This document shows positions 18,033 to 25,577 of a DNA stretch of 43,493 bases, in pieces; the stretch's first letter is position 1; every line of letters begins with the position of its first letter. A program made the translations under genes and the position numbers. The stretch lies in NCBI GenBank assembly GCA_023228285.1, contig JALOBM010000015.1, forward strand, positions 1-43,493, given 5' to 3'. This stretch comes from Candidatus Cloacimonadota bacterium. GTDB lineage: Bacteria; Cloacimonadota; Cloacimonadia; Cloacimonadales; Cloacimonadaceae. Under the pieces are notes generated by a model, which had not been told where the DNA came from, ran no database searches, and was given only the letters and a program-made list of their open reading frames with translations.

Positions 18033-18114
18033 CCCCTTGCTTAGATAGCTGCCAAACGAGACATAATCCCGCTATCATCTTGTGGTCATTGCATCATAAC
18101 GGGATTATATCTGC
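18033..18114 (-). repeat. 82-nt palindromic dispersed repeat, copy 2 (inverted)
   Basis: The reverse complement aligns ungapped with 23099-23180 at 56 of 82 positions by hand count. The hairpin core is strong: ATAATCCCG (18063-18071) pairs perfectly with CGGGATTAT (18100-18108), and further pairs continue inward with two mismatches and outward as GA/TC. Confidence 0.75.
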
Positions 18115-18207
18115 ATTGGTACCGCTTTAGTCACTAACTAACTAATCTTTCCTAGTAGCCCAAGTGATTGAGAGGCAGTAAAATAGCTTAAAATACTTCT
18201 TGATAAA

Positions 18208-18265
18208 AACACCTCGTATATTATTGTTGCTTTATGCTTTAGGCAATGAATAACAACGAGGTGTT
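18208..18265 (+). promoter_or_regulatory. Hairpin masking the transposase ribosome binding site
   Basis: AACACCTCGT (18208-18217) pairs perfectly with ACGAGGTGTT (18256-18265). The inner part (TTATT and TTGC against GCAA and AATAA) pairs further with a bulge. GAGGTG, the likely ribosome binding site of the GTG at 18269, lies inside the right arm. TTGATA (18200-18205) and TATTGT (18222-18227) may form a promoter over the left arm. Confidence 0.6.
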
Positions 18266-18268
18266 AAA

Positions 18269-18562
18269 GTGAATTATCTAAGAATAGCCCAAATCAGTCA
18301 AGTCAAAACTTCAAATCTGGTAGAAAGCAATACCAGTTTCCTATTTAGGCGGTTCAAGTTAGTGAGTGTTCTCCGGCGACATGGCATTGGAAAAGATAAG
18401 AGATATCCGATTCAGTACATGATGTATCTGATGCTGATCATTATGCTTCAGGGATCACGCTCTCTGTTTTCCGGGATAGCCAGCCTTCAGGCAACAAAGC
18501 TTAAGAGTCCCATCAACAGTATGTTGAACAATGAGTTCTATAACTTCCACACTCAGACATGA
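18269..18562 (+). pseudogene. Truncated IS4-like transposase remnant
   Basis: The frame gives 97 residues and then ends. Its middle (LFRRFKLVSVLRRHGIGKDKRYPIQ, then MMYLMLIIMLQGSRSLFSGI) resembles the N-terminal part of IS4-type DDE transposases, in which a short helical region before the catalytic domain reads RRHGI-x-K-x-K-x-x-P with a hydrophobic SNRS/GKSLY-like segment. No catalytic Asp or Glu region follows, so the element is decayed or deleted on the right. The GTG start has GAGGTG six bases upstream. No right-hand terminal repeat or target duplication could be identified. The family call rests on the N-terminal pattern only. Confidence 0.5.
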
Positions 18563-18608
18563 TGATTTCTGCGTGTTCATCCAGGCGTCTCAGTCTGGCA
18601 GCTCTGCC

Positions 18609-21467
18609 CTACTTCAATCTTAGCAGCTTCCGTTGAGCCGTCCTGCCCTGCTGGCGGATTCGTGCGAAATAGATTCCGCTACCTATAGTCTGCCCATTGT
18701 CGTCCTTTCCATCCCAATCGTATTCTCCGCTTTTCGTTGCGCCAAGGCTGCGCACCAGCTGTCCCCGCAGGTTGTAAATCTTCATATCCGATATTTGCTT
18801 TTCATCACTTCCCTTTACTACCAGTCTGGTACTTTTTGTGAAGGGATTGGGATATATTGCTGCAATCTGCAATGCTGGTGAAACCGGAGCCAGGGCATCA
18901 TCATTGCTTACCGATTCCCCGAAACCAACAGTTAATATTTGTTGCAGTTGATCCCCCTGATTAGCTGCGTAGATGGGAAAACTGAATACTGCGCTTTTTC
19001 CCTCGCCATACTCATGGTAAACCGCTACAGCCAAGCCTTCATATTCTCCGTAAGCTGAATTCTGCTCATACTCTGTTGCATAAGTGTACCACACTTGCGC
19101 TCCGGGGGCCGGATACAGAGCTTCCACCCTGGTAATATGGTCTTCCAGGAATTCAAAGGTTTTATCCGGATCGATCGTAAAGTCTCCAAATTGATCCACT
19201 TGGGAGATCGCCCCAGAAAAGCGTGCCAGAGTACTGAAGTTTGCCCCGGAAATTCCCAAAACACTGTTTATATATGAGTCCGCATCAAAATATACAGGAT
19301 ATCCGGCATTGAGTTCAAATGCTTTGGTGGGATTGTAGCCGGTATAAAGCAGCTTGCCTCCAAAAGCAATATAATCCCGAATCACCTCCCTGATGTAATA
19401 GGGGGAGCTTGCGTCATAGAGATCCGTATTGTGCCACACTACTGTGGAGTATACGCAAATATCGTATAAGCTCAGATCCCGGTCAAGCGTTATTATATCC
19501 AGAGTATCATGATCAAAGCCATCCATAGCATTGGCATAATACTGATCCACCATTTCATCTGTGGGTTGAAAGGGATTTGAGCCGCTACCATCGGAGCTCT
19601 CGTCCACTATCAGAATTCCTTGATCTAGGCTTACCGGACGTGATATACTCTGGCTTCCATATTCGCTTGCATTACCATCATTATCGATGGCTTGCATTTG
19701 ATAGTAATAATACTGTTCCACACTGCCAAAGACATCAGTATCTATATATGTACTGTCGCTTGCATCTGCTGTGGTAAGTAGAGAGAAGGATGCGCCGAAA
19801 TCCGTGCTACGATAGATACTATACCCCGCCAGATCGCATTCCTGATTTGTTCTCCAGTTCAACCTTACTGCATCTGGGATTGGGCTGGCGGTAAAATCCT
19901 GCGGTGCCATTGGACTACTGAAGGGCACTCCGGATGAATATTGGCGATAGCTATCGTTTCCCGAGGTATCTACCGTATATACCATCACATTATACATTTG
20001 CCCTTCCACCAGACCTGTAACCACATAACTGTCAGCATCATACACGGCTATCGCTTCGCTTTGTTCCGGATCCCCCGTGCTGACATGCAGCATCACATGA
20101 TCGATATCGGAATCAAGGGGTTCCTGCCAGGATACCAGCAGAGAATTTCCGTCACCATAGTCCCGTACTTCCAATCCGGATACTACTTTCGGCATATTCG
20201 CAAAGCTTACGGTGCTCACTAGAGAGCCTTTTATCACTTCCGCACAATAAGCTGGATTCAGATTGGCAACCACATCCTCATTACTGTGATACACGGGGCT
20301 AAAATCCTGTTCATAGAAATATATTACCGGATAACCCCTGCTCCAATAGGAAAAGCTGTCGCTGCTGGAGCTATTCAGGTTGCCAAAATTTGCGCTCAAC
20401 GAGCTATACTCACTCACCAACATACTTGCATACTCGCTTTGTGCCAAATTGCCGTCGTAGGGCATCAACCGCACTGTATCAAGGTTGTCGGGGTTATTCG
20501 CAATCATATCATGATTTACCATCAGTCGAATGTTCTCGCCCATATCCACACTGTTCTGAGCGCTGAAGTGCGATCCATACAAACCGAATTCTTCAGCAGC
20601 AAAAGTAACAAAGCGGATGCTGCATTTTGGCTGATAATTTGCCTGCACCAATACCCTGGCTGTCTCCAAGGCGGCTGCCACTCCCGAAGCGTTGTCGTCT
20701 GCTCCCGGGGCAAAAGCTAAGGGATTCGTATAAGTTATGGAATCGTGATGTCCGCCTACTACCACGTATTCATCCGGAAACATGGTGCCTTCTATGGTAG
20801 CGACCACATTGTATTGCTGAGTATCATTCCAGGTAAATTCCTGCAGATGAGCATTGCTGATACCAAAGCGTTGAAAGGTGTTCTTGATCCAGTTCGCCAC
20901 TTCCAAGCGGTTGTCTGCCAAAGCATAGCGTGTCTGCATATCTTGCAGAGACTGGATAAATGCTTCCACACTGTCTGCCGATACCATCTGGGACAATTGC
21001 GCAAGCTCAGTTCTATATTCCAGCACCTCAGGATAGCCAAAATCACTGTCCTGAACCGTTATCGGATTGAGGAGCAGATTGATAAACTGAGAGCTACATT
21101 CAGAGCGTAATTTCACTTCCCCGACTTCTGAGAACAGCAACATATCGCCATTTGGTAGCTGGTGGATACTGCCCAGAGTCTGAATCTTTATACGCTCCAG
21201 AGAATCTGGCGATTCAATCAGATATAGCTTCTCTCTGCCTGCAGGCATACCCAGGTATTCAAAGTCCGGATACACTGCAGGATCCAAGGCAGCTATTATA
21301 TACTCGTCATTGTAATAATATATTGTAGCGTCTGTTCTTTGGGGACTTTTCACCCACTTCAGCGGATCAATACCTTTCTCTGCAGTCAAAACAGACAATT
21401 GTAAGCCCGACGCACTCAGAAGCGCTGCTATATTCACCAGAATAGCCAGAATTATGGTTCGTTTCAT
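18609..21467 (-). CDS. Secreted M28-type metallopeptidase with fibronectin-like and sorting domains
   Basis: The protein has 952 residues with a signal peptide (MKRTIILAILVNIAALLSASG). Residues about 185-425 form an M28 peptidase domain with all expected zinc ligands: His240 with Asp242 (GGHHDS), Asp258 (GADDNASG), Glu292/Glu293 (AAEEFGLYGS), Asp320 (NHDMI) and His394 (YHSNED). M28 enzymes are di-zinc aminopeptidases or carboxypeptidases. Two fibronectin type III-like modules follow (about 430-520 and 525-615). A 240-residue module beginning GILIVDESSDGSG comes next; I also find it in the lipoprotein at 23469. A type IX-like sorting domain closes the protein (from IYPNPFTKST to the last KLLRLK). 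It is probably exported to the surface to digest peptides. The ATG at 21467 follows AAGGAAGAG. Confidence 0.9.
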   Translation of the reverse strand: MKRTIILAILVNIAALLSASGLQLSVLTAEKGIDPLKWVKSPQRTDATIYYYNDEYIIAALDPAVYPDFEYLGMPAGREKLYLIESPDSLERIKIQTLGSIHQLPNGDMLLFSEVGEVKLRSECSSQFINLLLNPITVQDSDFGYPEVLEYRTELAQLSQMVSADSVEAFIQSLQDMQTRYALADNRLEVANWIKNTFQRFGISNAHLQEFTWNDTQQYNVVATIEGTMFPDEYVVVGGHHDSITYTNPLAFAPGADDNASGVAAALETARVLVQANYQPKCSIRFVTFAAEEFGLYGSHFSAQNSVDMGENIRLMVNHDMIANNPDNLDTVRLMPYDGNLAQSEYASMLVSEYSSLSANFGNLNSSSSDSFSYWSRGYPVIYFYEQDFSPVYHSNEDVVANLNPAYCAEVIKGSLVSTVSFANMPKVVSGLEVRDYGDGNSLLVSWQEPLDSDIDHVMLHVSTGDPEQSEAIAVYDADSYVVTGLVEGQMYNVMVYTVDTSGNDSYRQYSSGVPFSSPMAPQDFTASPIPDAVRLNWRTNQECDLAGYSIYRSTDFGASFSLLTTADASDSTYIDTDVFGSVEQYYYYQMQAIDNDGNASEYGSQSISRPVSLDQGILIVDESSDGSGSNPFQPTDEMVDQYYANAMDGFDHDTLDIITLDRDLSLYDICVYSTVVWHNTDLYDASSPYYIREVIRDYIAFGGKLLYTGYNPTKAFELNAGYPVYFDADSYINSVLGISGANFSTLARFSGAISQVDQFGDFTIDPDKTFEFLEDHITRVEALYPAPGAQVWYTYATEYEQNSAYGEYEGLAVAVYHEYGEGKSAVFSFPIYAANQGDQLQQILTVGFGESVSNDDALAPVSPALQIAAIYPNPFTKSTRLVVKGSDEKQISDMKIYNLRGQLVRSLGATKSGEYDWDGKDDNGQTIGSGIYFARIRQQGRTAQRKLLRLK

Positions 21468-21505
21468 TTGCTCTTCCTTTTGAAGATTTGCTAAACTAAA
21501 ATTGT

Positions 21506-21521
21506 TGCAATTTACATTCCA
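21506..21521 (-). promoter_or_regulatory. Possible sigma-54 promoter of the peptidase gene
   Basis: The minus strand reads TGGAATGTAAATTGCA, which has GG and GC separated by exactly 10 bases, as required at -24/-12. Compared with the consensus TGGCACGNNNNTTGCA it misses two positions in the -24 box. Initiation would lie near 21495, about 28 nt before the start codon. Confidence 0.45.
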
Positions 21522-21590
21522 GCTAGGGCGTTTTTTTGAACCCCTCGGTGGTATCGATAACAAGGCCAAGCCATTCGTGATAATCAATTG

Positions 21591-21616
21591 GATATATTTC
21601 CATATCATATCGATAT
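21591..21616. promoter_or_regulatory. Palindromes upstream of the PDZ gene promoter (possible activator site)
   Basis: GATAT-N6-ATATC at 21591-21606 adjoins the perfect palindrome ATATCGATAT at 21607-21616. They lie about 75-100 bp upstream of the -24 box at 21691, where sigma-54 activators usually bind. A+T-rich palindromes arise easily by chance, so this is only suggestive. Confidence 0.3.
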
Positions 21617-21690
21617 ACGTTAGCTGGTTCTGGATTAATCCAGATCAGGCAAGTCATTACTCTACAGTATATTATCACTCAGCACTTAAT

Positions 21691-21706
21691 TGGCACAAGT
21701 CTTGCT
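21691..21706 (+). promoter_or_regulatory. Sigma-54 (-24/-12) promoter of the PDZ gene
   Basis: TGGCAC (21691-21696), five bases, then TTGCT (21702-21706) fit the sigma-54 consensus, with GG and GC exactly 10 bases apart. Initiation near 21717 would leave a 34-nt leader with TAGGAGA before the ATG at 21751. Confidence 0.7.
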
Positions 21707-21750
21707 TATTAGATGCGGTAGATAATGACAAAATTAATAGGAGACAACCA

Positions 21751-22956
21751 ATGAAGAAGCTATTTATGCTAACCCTGTTAGTATTGCTGACTGCACTACC
21801 CTTATTGGCTCAGGAAGCCGAAGAAACAACAAAGGACACAGAGGAAAAGGAAGATCAACTCATCATCATGAAGCTGAATGATCTGAAAGATGTGGAGAAC
21901 ACGGATTCAATTTTCCAATTTAGAATGAATGTGGATAGAGAAGCAAAGGATGCCGCTTATTTTGGTTTGTATCTGGAGGATCTCACTTTCCCCAAAGCTC
22001 AAGAGCTGCATTACAATGGCACGATTGGAGTACTGATCACAGGGGTAGTCGAGGATTCTCCCGCATGGCATTTCCGTTTACGTGAAGACGACGTGATCAC
22101 TCATATTAACGGAAAGGAAGTTACGAATTACGCTACTTTCGAAAAGATTCGTAATAGCCTTCGCGCCGGTGATCAAATCAGCCTCCGCCTGTTTCGTGAC
22201 GGTAAAACCGAAAGCATGGATATGACGGTTGGCAGCCGTAATAAAGACCTGGTAGATGTAACGGATCCAAAAGTTCCCGGCAAGAAGAAACTGAGTGCTG
22301 GTTATGGCGGTGGTACCTGGATACCTATGTGGATAGATCTGGATATGGAAGACATCAACTCCATCGTGACTCATGATTCCCTGGGCTTCAACAAATTCCG
22401 TGAAGACGGCCTCTTGCAACAAGGTTTGGGCGGAAAGCTCAGCATCGGTAAAGGATACTTTCTGGGCGGTCAGATCACGTGGTTTGAGGATACCAAAAAG
22501 ACTCAGAACAACAGAGTGGGCATGAGCAACTATCAGATATATATGAGATACAAGAACTTGCTGGGTGGCGTCACTTTAGATAAACGCATCCCCATCACCA
22601 AGAACCTCTTGGTGGGCATGGGCTTGATGGTTGGCGGATCCTACCACGATTTAGAATTCATAAATACCGACGGAAATTACAACTGGGGAGAATTACCAGA
22701 TACCATCACCGGATCAAACAACACTCATTTCCTGCTGCATAAAGGTTATCTGAACGTTCAACCCAGAGCCGAGATTATGTATCGCGTGCTTTCATGGATG
22801 GGCCTCCGTGCTGAAGTGGGCTATACTTATGGCTACTCTCTCACAAGAGATTGGCGCGTGCACGGTCTGGATGATGAAACCTTTGAAGTTCACGGTTCTC
22901 CGGACACTCCCTTCCAAGGCATGACCATTAGTATCGGCCCTTGGTTCGGTTTCTAA
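21751..22956 (+). CDS. Exported PDZ-domain protein with barrel-like C-terminus
   Basis: The protein has 401 residues. A signal peptide (MKKLFMLTLLVLLTALPLLAQ) is followed by an acidic stretch. A PDZ domain covers about residues 68-165, with GVLITGVVEDSPAWHFRLREDDVITHINGKEV, the substrate-groove and Pro/Ala turn typical of HtrA and C-terminal-processing peptidase PDZ domains. There is no protease domain. The last 220 residues alternate Gly-rich and aromatic strands (GLGGKLSIGKGYFLGGQITWF, MGLMVGGSYHDLEF, ISIGPWFGF) and end in Phe, the pattern of an outer-membrane barrel. I infer an outer-membrane protein with a periplasmic peptide-binding domain. The start codon follows TAGGAGA. The gene is divergent from the peptidase gene and has its own terminator. 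Confidence 0.8.
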   Translation: MKKLFMLTLLVLLTALPLLAQEAEETTKDTEEKEDQLIIMKLNDLKDVENTDSIFQFRMNVDREAKDAAYFGLYLEDLTFPKAQELHYNGTIGVLITGVVEDSPAWHFRLREDDVITHINGKEVTNYATFEKIRNSLRAGDQISLRLFRDGKTESMDMTVGSRNKDLVDVTDPKVPGKKKLSAGYGGGTWIPMWIDLDMEDINSIVTHDSLGFNKFREDGLLQQGLGGKLSIGKGYFLGGQITWFEDTKKTQNNRVGMSNYQIYMRYKNLLGGVTLDKRIPITKNLLVGMGLMVGGSYHDLEFINTDGNYNWGELPDTITGSNNTHFLLHKGYLNVQPRAEIMYRVLSWMGLRAEVGYTYGYSLTRDWRVHGLDDETFEVHGSPDTPFQGMTISIGPWFGF

Positions 22957-22988
22957 AGCTATAAACAAAAGCACTCCCTAAACATCCT

Positions 22989-23018
22989 GGCTCCTTCTTT
23001 CCGGAAGGGGCCTTTTTT
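22989..23018 (+). terminator. Intrinsic terminator after the PDZ gene
   Basis: GGCTCCTTC (22989-22997) pairs with GAAGGGGCC (23004-23012), including one G-U pair, around a 6-nt loop, followed by six T. Confidence 0.92.
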
Positions 23019-23098
23019 ATATTCTGCATAATAAGCTAGCACAGATGTTCTCCCCTACTTCATCCTTAATCTTTCCCAGTATTTCATCTATTGGCGAA

Positions 23099-23180
23099 GC
23101 AGATATTATCCCGTTATCATCGAGTGAGCACTCGACTATCCCCCGATTATATCTACTTCAGCACTGCTTGAAGCATGGGG
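23099..23180 (+). repeat. 82-nt palindromic dispersed repeat, copy 3
   Basis: It shares a 19-nt identical block (GTTATCATCGAGTGAGCAC) and the right flank TTCAGCACTG with copy 1. Its own palindrome spans 23101-23154, with arms ending in AGATAT and TCGAGTG blocks around a 2-nt loop. Confidence 0.75.
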
Positions 23181-23182
23181 AT

Positions 23183-23232
23183 GAAAGAGCCCTTGCAGAT
23201 AGTGAATTGTACTCTTATGGTGTGGCTCTTTC
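23183..23232. repeat. Inverted repeat, 9-bp perfect stem
   Basis: GAAAGAGCC (23183-23191) and GGCTCTTTC (23224-23232) are exact inverted copies around a 32-nt loop, directly after the dispersed repeat. The longer second arm continues with CTACTTCAT. It may be a transcription barrier. Confidence 0.45.
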
Positions 23233-23409
23233 TACTTCATGTGATCTCATTATAGTGTAGGTTTGAGTAGAAGGCGACTTGTAGATCCGTAGCTCCGAGA
23301 GAGAGACGTAGCTTCGGAAAGCTACGATACGTCTCCTTTACCCCAAACCTTTGCTGCGCTCAGCTTTGGAGGCCCCGATCGTATTGATGCGCCAAAACAA
23401 AAATATTGC

Positions 23410-23439
23410 TTGACAGCCAAGACGACATTTGAATATTAG
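23410..23439 (+). promoter_or_regulatory. Promoter of the lipoprotein/sorting-domain operon
   Basis: TTGACA at 23410-23415 is followed by AATATT (23432-23437, 16-bp spacer) or TATTAG (23434-23439, 18-bp spacer). The start codon is at 23469, with AAGGAGG just before it. Confidence 0.65.
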
Positions 23440-23468
23440 AAAATTCTTTGGTTCTATAAGGAGGTATT

Positions 23469-25577
23469 ATGAACAGGCTAATGAAACCATTTCTTTATAT
23501 TGTGCTTTTGGTTTTATTAATTTCATGCGAAAGTCGTAAGACTGTGGCTCCGGAAGTATCGGGGTATCCCACACTCAATTTCGCTGAGGAGAAGATTGAT
23601 CTGGAAAATGGAGAGTATAGATTCAGGCAGATTATCGCAGTACAATCTCATAATCCGGAGAATTTCACCTATGCCTACAAAGTGGAGACTCTTCAAAATC
23701 TTTCCCTGCCGGGTATTGAAACAGATGATTCCGGCTGGATATTATGGCCCGGTGCTACCATTTGGACAGATAAAGACGAATTGAGTTTCGATTTTGAATC
23801 TGTAAATGGAAGTCTGACTAACCTGGTAAATTCCGTAAGCGCCAGGATCAGGTTTCCGGATGGACATATAGAAGAGCTGTCCTCACCGTTCAAGAGCAAT
23901 CGGATTTTCGGTAGCAGATTGATTAGCCCCTCAGAGTATGGGGGCACTTATACTCTGGGGATCGAATTCATTTTGACGGAGGAGATTGGTGATGTATATG
24001 TGGACGGCAATTACGCTCATCATTTCATGTATCGCATCAATCAACTTGATTCCGACCACAATGTAGTCTCGGAGGGAACCTGGTACAATTCCATAGACTG
24101 CCCAGACATCCGCAGGATTCATCTGTCTCAACACTCCGAGCCGGCAATACTGAGCAATGAAGGCGATAGTTTCACAGAGTTCGAATATTATGTGGTAAGC
24201 AGAACCGGGGTCATCCAACAGGATCCGGGATCATTTGTATTCCGGGCTATATCTGGATTCCGGCCAGTAGCTATGATCTACCCCCAAACCGCCGTAGGTA
24301 TCGGAGCCTATCATTATACAATGCAATATCCCGGATGGGATCCACCCTTACCTACTAACAACAACGGTTATTTCAGGTCTCTGTGGAATAATGAAGGAGT
24401 ATGGGAAGCCATCAACTCCGTGGATTTCAAGCTGCACATCCAATGGGGATACAGTGGACAATACAACGATAATAACCCCATAAACACTTGGGAAACCAAT
24501 GTTGTCCTGGACGAAAACGGGGTAGATTACTCCAGCAACATAGTCGCTTTCTGGTTGCGTTTTGATAGTGACCCCTTCCCTAATCAGGATTATTATGCAG
24601 GCTCTGAAATAGTTAATGATACTAATGGAAACCCCTGGCTGAGAATTCATAACCTGAACCATATGAGCCGATATCATGTATTTGAAAACATGAATGATGG
24701 GATTCATTTGTTTGAGGTGATGGCGGAAGATCTTCAGGGTGAATTGAGTGATGTATGCCGATATGAGTTCAACCTGGCGCATTATGACGCTCCTTCTGCA
24801 CGAGATGGATTGTTGATTATCGATGGCGATTCGGACAATGCAAATATGTCTCCTGATTATTATGTCGATTCGTTCTACTCCAATGTGGTACCGAGTACAT
24901 TGGCGCCGGTATATTCCATGGAATTTGGTCAAACAGTATCAGCGGCTGCAATGATGAATCGCAAGGCTGTATTGTTCCACGCAGATAATCCTGTGTCATC
25001 AGTCGATCTTAGGAATCATCTGGATGCTTTGAATATCTATCTGAGTAATAATGGAAACCTGATTCTAAGTGGTACACACAAACTGATGAACTTCATCACA
25101 GAAACGAGCATGCATTATTATACTGAGCATATCATCAGTGATAAGTTTGGGATCAGCGATCCTGGCTTACTGGAAGTAATGGGTACGGGGCTACATTTGA
25201 ATCCATTCTTTATTAAGGGTATTGGACTGCAGCAGTATGGGGATATTCCACTCAATCTGGGAGATCCCTTCAATCCCATTGTGGAACTCGGACAAGGTCT
25301 ATCGGCTGTTCTGCTCCTTGACCCAGCGCTTGATCTGGATTGGATTTATTCGGTCGGTTGTAAACCAGTAGACCACGAAGTCTTCCCACCCACACAGGAA
25401 CAGTATGAATATTATTCCTCGAAATATGTGGGATATCGCCACAACAGCGGCCAATCCAAGGTTGCAGTATTCACATTCCCTCTGTCCTACATGCAGGAGG
25501 AAGCCGTAGCCAACATGCTGGAATTGGTGGCAGAATATTTTCTGGCTGAAGATTATGCTCAAGGGAGGAAACAATGA
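23469..25577 (+). CDS. Large lipoprotein of unknown function
   Basis: The protein has 702 residues. It begins with a lipoprotein signal (MNRLMKPFLYIVLLVLLISC) with Cys20 as the acylation site. Residues about 25-430 look beta-rich and are of no family I know. From about residue 443 (DGLLIIDGDSDN) to 695 it has a module that resembles, in order of motifs, residues 620-860 of the M28 protein at 18609-21467: an I-I/V-D-x-x-S-D opening, a YY segment, an NLILSG/KLLYTG strand and a closing VAVFTFPL strand. The fold may be Rossmann-like, of the glutamine-amidotransferase type, but no catalytic triad is evident. AAGGAGG precedes the start. The stop overlaps the next start (ATGA). Confidence 0.75.
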   Translation: MNRLMKPFLYIVLLVLLISCESRKTVAPEVSGYPTLNFAEEKIDLENGEYRFRQIIAVQSHNPENFTYAYKVETLQNLSLPGIETDDSGWILWPGATIWTDKDELSFDFESVNGSLTNLVNSVSARIRFPDGHIEELSSPFKSNRIFGSRLISPSEYGGTYTLGIEFILTEEIGDVYVDGNYAHHFMYRINQLDSDHNVVSEGTWYNSIDCPDIRRIHLSQHSEPAILSNEGDSFTEFEYYVVSRTGVIQQDPGSFVFRAISGFRPVAMIYPQTAVGIGAYHYTMQYPGWDPPLPTNNNGYFRSLWNNEGVWEAINSVDFKLHIQWGYSGQYNDNNPINTWETNVVLDENGVDYSSNIVAFWLRFDSDPFPNQDYYAGSEIVNDTNGNPWLRIHNLNHMSRYHVFENMNDGIHLFEVMAEDLQGELSDVCRYEFNLAHYDAPSARDGLLIIDGDSDNANMSPDYYVDSFYSNVVPSTLAPVYSMEFGQTVSAAAMMNRKAVLFHADNPVSSVDLRNHLDALNIYLSNNGNLILSGTHKLMNFITETSMHYYTEHIISDKFGISDPGLLEVMGTGLHLNPFFIKGIGLQQYGDIPLNLGDPFNPIVELGQGLSAVLLLDPALDLDWIYSVGCKPVDHEVFPPTQEQYEYYSSKYVGYRHNSGQSKVAVFTFPLSYMQEEAVANMLELVAEYFLAEDYAQGRKQ

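Larger units (their letters stand above)
23019..23468. other. Structured intergenic stretch, 450 bp
   Basis: No gene is seen. In order it contains the 82-nt palindromic repeat (23099-23180), a 9-bp perfect inverted repeat GAAAGAGCC/GGCTCTTTC (23183-23191 and 23224-23232), an 8-bp hairpin CGTAGCTT/AAGCTACG (23307-23314 and 23319-23326), and a promoter for the next gene at 23410. Confidence 0.65.

Noticed and set aside
23281..23400. CRISPR-like or tandem repeats in the structured intergenic region
   Set aside because: The hairpins here differ from one another, and there are no regularly spaced repeats.
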